DNA of 64,000 nucleotides from Siphonodentalium dalli. Its lineage: Eukaryota > Mollusca > Scaphopoda > Gadilida > Siphonodentaliidae. The stretch lies in NCBI GenBank assembly GCA_032622095.1, contig CP136062.1, positions 14,599,710 to 14,663,709 of the forward strand, in the 5' to 3' direction. The translations under genes were made by a program, and so were the position numbers. Under the pieces are notes generated by a model. The model was given only the letters and a program-made list of their open reading frames with translations. It was not told the origin of the DNA and did not search any database. Numbering within the stretch: the stretch's first letter is position 1; each line of letters begins with the position of its first letter. Below, one piece after another: positions 55,724 to 64,000 of this stretch.

Positions 55724-56672
55724 GTCCCCCGTTACGTAAAATTTATTTTCGGGGGACTATTGTAATCGGCTCCGGAGTTATAATTCCAGTAATGATCATC
55801 TGATTTGATTGAAACTTGGTATGTAGGTGTCTCAACCAAGCAGACAGGTGCTCTGCAATTCTGGGTTTGATCCGAAATTCTTTTATGGAGTTATTTCCCT
55901 ATTTTCAAAGTTAGAAAATTTCTCACTTTTTTCGGTTTCCGGATGATATCTCAAGTTTGAATTCTTTAATTGCAAATACGGTTTTTATGTGGATCAGTCA
56001 TATCAAGATACAGGTTGAGTTCGAATTTGAGTTTGATCTGTTGATTTTTCCTCAAGTTAAAAAAAAATTCAATTTTACATCTTTTTTCTTTGGTTTCCGG
56101 ATGATAACTCAAGTTTGGACTGTTCAATTGAAAATTGCGTTTTTTTGTGAGTCACTGATATCAAAATACAGGTCAAGTTCGAATTTGAATTTGATCCGAT
56201 GATTTTTCTGAGAGTTATGGGCTTTTTGACTTGGGGAAAGTTCAATTTTCCTTCTTTTTTCTTTGTTTTCCGGATGAAAACTCAAGTTTGGATTGTTTAA
56301 TTGGAAATTATGTTTTTTTTGTGGGTCGTTCATATCAAAATACAGGTCAAGTTCGAATTTTAGTTTGATCCAATGATTTTTCGCAGAATTGTGAGCCTTT
56401 CGACTTCGAAAATTAGTTTTTTCTCATTTTCTGTATGAGGGTACCTTCATGGTGTAATCAACTCCTCCTACAGTTTTGATCGTAGATATTTGAAACTTCA
56501 GAGTGTTGTTACCCACATATTGGAGATGTGCAACATATAGATGACGGAAAAATTATTTCTTTACGGAATTATAAACCCTTTTGACTTAGAACATTTCAAC
56601 ATTTTTTTTAATTTCTTTAACAAAGCCGCGTTGACTTGCCACGTTTTCGGGGGACACTGTGGCCGACCTTTT
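55724..56672 (-). mobile_element. Hairpin-ended repeat, family E, minus orientation
   Basis: On the minus strand the 5' end has GTCCCCCGAAAACGT (rc of 56641-56655). The interior has three ~130-bp units (CATAACTCTCAGAAAAATCA, GAACTTGACCTGTATTTTGA, GAGTTATCATCCGGAAACC), and the 3' end is a hairpin GTCCCCCG ... CGGGGGAC (55757-55724) followed by AATAAA. Units resemble those of families C and D. No microsatellite is left at this 3' end. Confidence 0.65.
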
Positions 56673-57889
56673 ATTATATTATCAACTTAAAAGATTGATG
56701 TAACTTCATCCGGAGTCATGCAATAGGTGCTGTTCACCCCAGATGACTCATTATTGAGAATCCATTTTAGTATAGAACAAGACAGTCAATGACTGTGGAG
56801 ACGCTCACCTACTGTAAAGACTGAGAAGAAAGGGACTTTGAAGACTAACACAGTCAGTACTTGTCAAAATAAGTTAAGACAAGTAGTTCTAAACATGGAC
56901 ATATACATGTAGCTCGGGATTTGCTGATGAGCCGGGCTCTTCACCTTGAAATTTCAAAGTGCACACTACTGTCAAATCTCCAACCCCCATTTAAACAAGA
57001 TAATCTTAACCATTCCATAGTCCTAAGTTCACAAAATTAATTTTGCACACCCCTCTTATGTTGAAATTTTATAACTGGAATGGGTGCTTCAAGCTCTCAA
57101 ACTTTTGGGAATTTCCAGCCTGACATCTCCCATAAAGTCAAAATTTGTGCCCCATTACAACAGATTAACATGAAGTCGGCAAATATGGACTGTTGGTTTA
57201 AAAACATACTAGTTGGAAATTAAAATCAAATTATGAGAACTATTCATATAGTGAGTCTAAGTGTGGTTTAAGGATGTCTTATTTTTGGTGTGAAAATCTA
57301 ATCTACAACTAATGTTGTATCAGAAATGAAATTTTCAAGAGGAATCTATATATTATTATAACAGTAGCATACAACATAGATACAGGTAGTGTGGGTGGGG
57401 GAGCTATAACTTTTACCTCTGCCCCTAGTTGAACAAACATGAATCCCCATGTATGAGATCTATTCATCTAGTAATTTTAAACAGTGGCTTTTAAGAGTTG
57501 AAGTTAATTGATTTTCCAAAAAATGACCCCATTTGAACAGATCTGATCATGCTGCCCAAGGACCCTGCATACCAAATATAAGCTAAATAGACTTGAAGGT
57601 TCTTGAGAAGTAATAGTTGTTAGAATTACTATGGAGGGAGAAAGTTACGGCCCTGGCATCCCTCCCATTTGAACGTGAGTCGCCTACAGGTAAGGATTTC
57701 TATGGATTGTTGACGGATTGGATGGACAGACCAATGGATGGAAGGACTCTCTGACAGACCGACAGTTTAAATCCAACAACAGCAATATACATGTACCTCG
57801 ATTGTTTGTTCATAATTAGGTATAATGAGTTCACATAGATAAGTGGTTGTTAAGAAAATATTGGAACAGCCAAGCCTGAATTCAGTGTG

Positions 57890-57978
57890 TCTGAAGTCCC
57901 CAAAGAGTGAAACTAGTGATGCTATTCTGATAGGTGGGATAGCATCACCAAATTCACAATCTGGGAACCTAATTTTAC
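57890..57978. repeat. 92-nt hairpin repeat, copy 6
   Basis: CTGAAGTCCCCAAAGAGTGA ... CACAATCTGGGAACCTAATT. Diverged but symmetric around GCTATTCTGATAGGTGGGATAGC. Confidence 0.7.
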
Positions 57979-58181
57979 TTAATCCCCAACTGCTATGGGA
58001 GACCTAGGGACAGATAGAAATTCTCCAGCTGAAGTTGGCGATGTATGCACACCCATTGGGCACCTCAATTATGCATTTTATCTTCTGCAAATTAGGGGAT
58101 ATAGAATCTGAACAGAAGGAAAAAAAGCAGCTAAAAATGTTAATTTGAGACTCTAGATACTTCCCAGAAGATGAGGCCTAA

Positions 58182-58272
58182 GCAGAATGAGGTCCTCAGA
58201 GGGTGTATTTGGTGATGCTAGCCTGCTGTGTGGAGCAACATAATTAAATTAACCCTCTGGGAGACTCATTCT
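58182..58272. repeat. 92-nt hairpin repeat, copy 7
   Basis: CAGAATGAGGTCCTCAGAGG ... CCCTCTGGGAGACTCATTCT. Confidence 0.8.
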
Positions 58273-59268
58273 ACCAATGCCAGACACTCTTAATTCAAGC
58301 TTGGAGAAAATGAAATTAATCTGATTTTAATGACCACTGAGTGATAATGTAAACAACAAGGGTGCTTCATTGATAACACCATTAATCTCATTTAAATAAT
58401 GAATGACATGAATTACACTCTCTGGGGATAGAGAGCACTATGGCATAGCAGTTGTTATCTTGTTTTATAAACATGTGTCCATCAGAGCACATGGGTGGCT
58501 TGCTGTAGTGAGAATACAAGGATATTAAAGTAATTTACTGAACATTTCTGTACATCTGTCTGTTCCTGCTTTCTCCCAAACCCCTGATTTCAACCAAATA
58601 TAGTGGAGTGACTAGAGGTACCTCCCCTTCCCTCCCAAAGATGTAATGTCATAGGTTCTTCAAAATTTTAATGAGTTTTTTTTTATTTAATTTAAAATAA
58701 AATATTTTATCTAATAAATTTTTTTTATTTATTAAAAATAAAATATATATATATATAATTTTTTTGGGTTAAATTGAGCAATAAGTTAAATCGAAAAAAA
58801 AAAAAAAAAATTCAGATTTATGTCCATAGCCCCACCCACATTTGACCCAGTGACCTCATTTGAACAAATCTGAACCACAGTCACCCAAGGTACCCTCATA
58901 CCAAATATGAACCCAATCGGCCCGACAACTTCAGAAAAGAAGTCGTTTTAAGAATTACTATGTGGAAAAATAGTTATGGTCCTGACATCAAAACTATTTG
59001 ACTCGGTGACCTCATTTGAACAAATCTGAATGAGAGTCACCTAGGGAACATCCACACCAAATATGAACCAATTTGGTATGATGGTTTCAGAGGAGAAGAT
59101 GTTTTAAAAAAAAGTTGACGGACGGACAGACGGATGGACAGACGGACGCCCGGACGGACGGACGATGGACGAGGAGTGATGACTATAGCTCCACCGGAGA
59201 CTTCGTCTCAGGTGAGCTAAAAACCTATACCTCTAAATCTCGCAATTCAGTGATCAGGGGATCCAATA

Positions 59269-59484
59269 CAGTAATGCCCTAAGTAATCGACTCCATAACA
59301 TAGCAAAAATATGGGTAACTTTTCAGGATTTAGTAGGAAATATGGAAATATGGCTTGTTGCCATTCATGGGAAAGCTCTCGCAGCTATCCGATGAATGGC
59401 AACAAGCCATATTTCAGACAAAATCCTGAAAAGTTACCCATATTTCTGCTGTGGTTATGGAGTTGATTACTTAGGGCATTACTG
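59269..59484. mobile_element. Palindromic MITE, copy 3
   Basis: CAGTAATGCCCTAAGTAATC ... GATTACTTAGGGCATTACTG with TA on both flanks. The left arm has a small duplication GGAAATATGGAAATATGG. Confidence 0.85.
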
Positions 59485-59910
59485 TACTTTCAGCTTTGAA
59501 CCAATGCGCAGACTAACATGAGGCCCCCACCCCCCTTTTCATACGCTGTATTCCATGCCCTGTTATGAGGTACGCCGTATTCCGGCCCTCTGTTAGGAGG
59601 TATTCGGTATTCCAAAAATACTGGTATCCATATGTTGACCTTCCAAAAAATGATCATAATCATAATATCAATGCGATTTTCGTCACAATAAATGATAAAT
59701 TCATGTTTTGACATACAGATCGTCGATCATTTTAGACGTGGACACTGCAGGATGACCGGCATTCTTACGCACGGCAATAGAAAAATTATCCATATGGCTG
59801 TTAACTGGTATTCCGTATTCCACCCTCTGTGTTAAGTGGTATTCCATATTCCAGGGGGGTGGGGGCCTCTAATGCAGCTCAACTCTAGGTAAATTTAACA
59901 ATGTTCCGCA
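59485..59910. other. Spacer with ATTCCGTATTCC repeats
   Basis: Opposed copies of GGTATTCCGTATTCCA-like phrases (59565-59620 and 59810-59850) and mirrored G/C runs (CCCCCACCCCCC at 59524-59535, GGGGGGTGGGGGCC at 59854-59868) suggest a small inverted-repeat element of about 350 bp (59520-59870). No gene. Confidence 0.45.
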
Positions 59911-60830
59911 CCACAATGTGACAGGGATACGGCCAATCAACGTCCCCTTACCACAATGTGACAGGGATACGGCCAATCAACGTCCCGGTGCCACAATGTG
60001 ACAGGGATACGGCCAATCAATGTCCCGGTACCACAATGTGACAGGGATACGGCCAATCAATGTCCCGGTACCACAATGTGACAGGGATACGGCCAATCAA
60101 TGTCCCGGTACCACAATGTGACAGGGATACGGCCAATCAATGTCCCGGTACCACAATGTGACAGGGATACGGCCAATCAATGTCCCGGTACCACAATGTG
60201 ACAGGGATACGGCCAATCAATGTCCCGGTACCACAATGTGACAGGGATACGGCCAATCAATGTCCCGGTACCACAATGTGACAGGGATACGGCCAATCAA
60301 TGTCCCGGTACCACAATGTGACAGGGATACGGCCAATCAATGTCCCGGTACCACAATGTGACAGGGATACGGCCAATCAATGTCCCGGTACCACAATGTG
60401 ACAGGGATACGGCCAATCAATGTCCCGGTACCACAATGTGACAGGGATACGGCCAATCAATGTCCCGGTACCACAATGTGACAGGGATACGGCCAATCAA
60501 TGTCCCGGTACCACAATGTGACAGGGATACGGCCAATCAATGTCCCGGTACCACAATGTGACAGGGATACGGCCAATCAATGTCCCGGTACCACAATGTG
60601 ACAGGGATACGGCCAATCAATGTCCCGGTACCACAATGTGACAGGGATACAGCCAATCAATGTCCCGGTACCACAATGTGACAGGGATACGGCCAATCAA
60701 TGTCCCGGTACCACAATGTGACGGGGATACGGCCAATCAATGTCCCGGTACCACAATGTGACAGGGATACGGCCAATCAATGTCCCGGTACCACAATGTG
60801 ACAGGGATATGGCCAAGCAAAAGTCACGGT
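59911..60830. repeat. Minisatellite: 23 copies of a 40-bp unit
   Basis: The unit CCACAATGTGACAGGGATAC + GGCCAATCAATGTCCCGGTA is repeated 23 times. The first two units differ in their last ten bases, two others have single changes (near 60652 and 60723), and the last is diverged. Most are identical, so the array expanded recently. Each unit holds GGCCAATCA, a CCAAT-box word, and GGTACC at the joint. 40 is not a multiple of three and there is no ORF. Confidence 0.97.
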
Positions 60831-60926
60831 AGCTTGTATAGATAGAGTAACAAAACACATGATGTTAAAAATAGTCTATTCATTGAAGTTTGACATCTCC
60901 ATTATTATATATAACAAGGTAAATAT

Positions 60927-61043
60927 TAGTCCAAGTTTCCTCGAACATAAACTAGCTGGTGCTATTGCTGGAGCAAGATGCTACAAAAATCACTGCTTCA
61001 TTCACTAGCTGGTTTATGTTGGACTCAGAGGAAACTTGGACCA
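60927..61043. mobile_element. 117-bp MITE with MULE-like terminus and 9-bp target duplication
   Basis: Ends TAGTCCAAGTTTCC ... GGAAACTTGGACCA, arms about 42 bp, flanked by GGTAAATAT (60918-60926 and 61044-61052). The first nine bases are the same as in the 1,167-bp MULE-like element at 38640. Confidence 0.82.
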
Positions 61044-61069
61044 GGTAAATATCACATTTATCATGTTGC

Positions 61070-61375
61070 TTTAACCCTTTCATGATGGGAGCTGCGTTGG
61101 TGCAGCATTGAAGATCCTGTGCCAGTGTATTCTCTTATATATCTGAGCCTCCCATAGGGAGCCTCACACATATCAGGGAATGCACTGGCTTATAAGGTCA
61201 AGGTAAATATTGTTAGGCCAATAATTGGGCATTTATTAACCTGTTCATGATGGGAGCTGCACTGGTGCAGCATTAAAGATCTTGTTACAGAGCATTCTTT
61301 TATATATCTGAGCCTCTCATAGGAAGCCTTACATATATAAGAGAATGCACTGGCTTACAAGGTCAAGGTATTGGC
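61070..61375 (+). repeat. Two tandem ~167-bp units, each with hairpins
   Basis: TCATGATGGGAGCTGCGTTG at 61080 recurs as TCATGATGGGAGCTGCACTG at 61246. Each unit has TGGTGCAGCATT, ATATATCTGAGCCTC(C/T)CATAGG and ends GGCTTA(T/C)AAGGTCAAGG. The core GAGCCTCCCATAGGGAGCCTC can fold. Confidence 0.8.
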
Positions 61376-62088
61376 ACATAGTTTTCACAAAATTTGAGGA
61401 TGCTCCAGTCATGTAACTTTAAGTGACAACAAATAAATTTCATTTCACAATGAGTATTACAAATATAGAGGATACCTACAGGTTTTGGTTGAATTAACAG
61501 TTGAATTAAAAGTGATACGCCACAATTGTTAGGGTGGCCCTTATATCAATGTATGATGAGCTGGATGTCTGGAATCATAAAATACATCTTTAAAAATGAT
61601 ATGCAAGTTAGTATTCAGGCGCTATGATGGTGGAATATAGCATTCTAGTATCATCGCCAAAAATAAAAAACAAATCGACCTTACCACTCCATAGAAAACA
61701 TCGTCTGAACTACGCGCAATTGTATGTATATATTTATTTCTTGATTCGGGACGCTACTATCTGCGATAAGCTAACGAAAAAGATTTCGCCATTCAGAGTC
61801 ACTGTATTTAACTAATATATAAGAATGACGGTGTTTGTTGTCATTTTGAATATAATATTTGTAAAAAAATACTACTTTGAGCAAGATTATTCTCCATTTC
61901 TATTTGATCACCCTGCCGGAGTGTTTCACATCACTTTAAAATGATGATTGCAGTAGTACAGAAACTTTGATACTGCATAACAACAGATAAGCACATCGGT
62001 AAAATATCACGCTTGCGGGATATGATTGTTGACCCAATCGGAAACCTATTAAATTCATGATCAGTCAAAAGATTATAACCATTGCATA
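61376..62088. other. No gene recognised
   Basis: AT-rich sequence; the 63-codon ORFs at 61624-61815 and 61931-62122 have no domain or start context. Confidence 0.4.
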
Positions 62089-62273
62089 TAGTAATGTCCA
62101 AAGTAAGTGACCACTGAACCACAGCAGAAATATGGGTAATTTTTCAGGATTTAGTCAGAAATATGGCAGAGAGCTTTCCGATGAATGGCAACAAGCCATA
62201 TTTCCGACTAAATTCTGAAAAGTTACCCATAATTCTGCTGTGGTTAAGTGGTCACTTACTTTGGGCATTAATG
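62089..62273. mobile_element. Palindromic MITE, copy 4
   Basis: TAGTAATGTCCAAAGTAAGT ... ACTTACTTTGGGCATTAATG between TA dinucleotides. Part of the left inner arm (around GGCTTGTTGCC) has been lost, so it is shorter than copies 1-3. Confidence 0.8.
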
Positions 62274-62606
62274 TATCACCTTTAAGGCTTTAGAGTGTCA
62301 AGTTTTCATCAACAATTTCAACAGAATCAACATCAAAAACATTAACAACAATTTAATGAAAACAAAAACAAAAGAACATTAGCATGTAGATGTAATATTT
62401 TGGCTTAATTTTCAACTCCTTGGTCAATCAATTTCAAGTATCATTATTCACTACACGTGTTTAGTCTCTGGAACAATGGATTGGAGAACAAAGTAAATCA
62501 GCCATTCAAAGCATTCCAGAGCCCATAGACATCTAGCAACTCAACAATTTTAGTATTACAATGTATTGGAGATTATCATTTTAGGCTAGTCGCTGAAAAA
62601 CATATA

Positions 62607-62769
62607 CAGTAATGCTCTAATTAATCGACTACTTAACCACAGCAGAATTATGGGTAACTTTTCAGGATTTAGTCGGAAATATGGCTTGTTGCCATATTTC
62701 CGACTAAATCCTGAAAAGTTACCCATAATTATGCTGTGGTTAAGAAGTCGATTAATTAGAGGATTACTG
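62607..62769. mobile_element. Palindromic MITE, copy 5 (short centre)
   Basis: CAGTAATGCTCTAATTAATC ... GATTAATTAGAGGATTACTG with TA flanks. The centre has contracted to TTGTTGCCATATTTCC, removing the inner stem. Confidence 0.85.
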
Positions 62770-63190
62770 TATGGAAGGGTTAACATCTATGATAGTCAAC
62801 CTTTCCAAATAAACTGAGAGTGAGGGTATAATCGGGTCAATCGGCATGCAGCAATGGGGGTAATGTAAGGTCAAATACTGTGCAAGATTCGGGGGGTGAA
62901 AAAGTGGTGTTCACAGGGTCCTAAAGTTGCGTTCAAACGTTGAATATCGAGCAAGAATTGGGGGTATAATTTGGTTAAACATAACTAACATTTCCATTAA
63001 AATTGGCAGGCAAATAGTGACATTGAAACAATCACATGAATTGGTGAGAAATAATTTCTTCAAAAAATAAAACAAAATAGAGACTATATATATTTATATA
63101 TATATCTTTGTATTATTTGATTTGTGGATGTTTTTAAAGGGATTCACAGCCTTCGAAGTGGGTTCCAGGCCTTGAAATAGTGTCATTTTC
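62770..63190. other. Spacer, no gene
   Basis: Contains an alternating TATATATTTATATATATATC run (about 63086-63107). Nothing else recognised. Confidence 0.4.
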
Positions 63191-63748
63191 AAAATGAGGT
63201 CCCCAGAGGGTGAATTTAGTGACGCTATCCCACATAGCAGGCTAGTATCACCGAATTCACCCTCCGGGAACCTCATTCCACTTAAGCCTCATCTGCTATG
63301 GGAGACCTAGGATCAGATTGAAGTTCCTCAGTTGAAGTTTGTGATCTTCACCCTTTAGTCACCTCGATTATGATATTTATCTTGTGCAAATTAATGAAAA
63401 ACATAACTAAAAACTATGTTAATTTGAGACTATAGATACTTCCCAGAAGATTAGACCTGAGCAGAATGAGTTCCCCAGAGGGTGAATTTGGTGATGATAG
63501 TCTGCTGTCTTACATTTCCCTTCTGGGAAGTTTCTATATCCCCTAATTTGCAGAAGATAAAATCCATAATCGAAGCGCCCAATGGGTGAACATCACCAAC
63601 TTCAACTGGGGAACTTCAATCTGATCCTAGGTCTGCCATAGCAGTTGAGGGCCTAAGCTGAATGAGGTCCCCAGAGGGTGAATTTAGTGATGCTAGCCTG
63701 CTATGCGGGGTAGCGTCACTAAATTCACCCTCTGGGGACCTCATTCAG
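63191..63748. repeat. Cluster of 92-nt hairpins 8-10 within a larger inverted duplication
   Basis: Hairpin 8 (63191-63280), hairpin 9 (63461-63530, right arm truncated) and hairpin 10 (63657-63748, the most perfect: GAATGAGGTCCCCAGAGGGT ... ACCCTCTGGGGACCTCATTC). Sequence 63300-63450 (GGAGACCTAGGATCAGATTG, TTCCCAGAAG) reappears inverted at 63530-63655 (CTTCTGGGAAGTTTCTATAT, CAATCTGATCCTAGGTCTGC), so single hairpins sit in a larger palindrome. Confidence 0.8.
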
Positions 63749-64000
63749 CAAATGACACACTATTTCAAGGCTGGGTCGGTTCATATGATACAACATAAAA
63801 GTCTGTATTAATACAACTATCATCAACACGTACATGTAACATAGATTGACTTTGTTCTTATAAGTGATATCACTTACTCGCGGTGAATCCGCCATTTGGT
63901 CTCCCGGGGTCAAAGTTAACAAGTAGCATCTATTTTTAGCATATGACTCCAGTCTGGGAATTCCCAAAATTTAATGGCAACAGGTCGTTACCGAATCGCA
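63749..64000. other. Window end, no gene
   Basis: No domain, repeat or RNA gene recognised in the last 250 bp. Confidence 0.4.

Larger units (their letters stand above)
56780..59223 (+). mobile_element. Hairpin-ended composite repeat, family B copy 2
   Basis: 5' palindrome CAGTCAATGACTG (56783-56795) then ACGCTCACC. The interior has the same module order as copy 1, including two 92-nt hairpins and TTTGACCCAGTGACCTCATT. A GACGGACGGACAGACGGATG tract (59116-59170) precedes a hairpin (59186-59219) ending GGTGAGCTA and AAAAA. An AT-only run lies at about 58660-58790. Confidence 0.75.

Noticed and set aside
59911-60830. CRISPR-like look of regularly repeated 40-bp units
   Set aside because: There are no unique spacers between repeats; units are directly contiguous, and the genome is eukaryotic.

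Overview
This is a eukaryotic, repeat-dominated genomic window, most likely from a bivalve mollusc. The main reason is six copies or fragments of a pearl-type element: a 5' palindrome, tandem units of about 160 bp, a CA-rich microsatellite and a 3' hairpin. The remaining content also fits a mollusc or related lophotrochozoan: Ngaro-type retroelements, a tRNA-derived SINE and hairpin repeats ending in GACGGACG tracts. I cannot name a species. No bacterial operon, CRISPR array, tRNA gene or complete rRNA gene is visible.

Layout. 1-9,032: a broken non-LTR retrotransposon split by a pearl element, followed by two more pearl arrays in a row. 9,970-16,130: the only convincing host gene, on the minus strand. 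Its coding exons are 16,076-16,052, 14,632-12,278 and 10,445-10,002, with matching splice phases. It encodes a KH-like plus macrodomain-like protein resembling PARP9/10/14, and a pearl element sits in its intron. 16,680-21,150: two more pearl elements with a possible first exon and promoter of another gene between them (18,400-18,651). 21,535-26,490: a composite hairpin-ended repeat carrying five copies of a 92-nt hairpin and a nested hAT-type element. 26,604-36,673: a Ngaro-type tyrosine-recombinase retrotransposon with split direct repeats, interrupted by a nearly intact Ty3/gypsy-type LTR element (26,854-32,463).

36,960-43,523: a third and a fourth hairpin-ended repeat family, a MULE-like element with 65-bp terminal inverted repeats (38,640-39,806), and about 2.9 kb with no recognisable gene. 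43,590-47,390: LINE and SINE fragments, a 5S-rRNA-derived fragment and two fold-back MITEs. 47,984-51,442: three terminal-inverted-repeat elements, one nested inside another that carries a relic of a MULE transposase. 51,940-55,720: a SINE, an inverted pair of related exon-like fragments and old repeats. 55,720-64,000: two more hairpin-ended elements, more MITEs, a 23 x 40 bp minisatellite and the 92-nt hairpins again.

The most notable item is inside the LTR element. It keeps both LTRs (224 and 222 bp, almost identical), a GAGG target duplication, a tRNA-Leu-like primer site and a polypurine tract. Its first frame joins Gag directly to integrase without protease, reverse transcriptase or RNase H. 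Downstream, in the position of an env gene and just after a good splice acceptor, it carries a protein joining two C2H2 zinc fingers to a TatD-family metal-dependent hydrolase, with every expected metal ligand retained. A second theme is that five otherwise different repeat families share one end architecture: a 5' palindrome plus subterminal repeat, and a 3' microsatellite plus hairpin bearing the inverse of that repeat, then A-rich sequence. This is the layout known for Helentron-associated non-autonomous elements.
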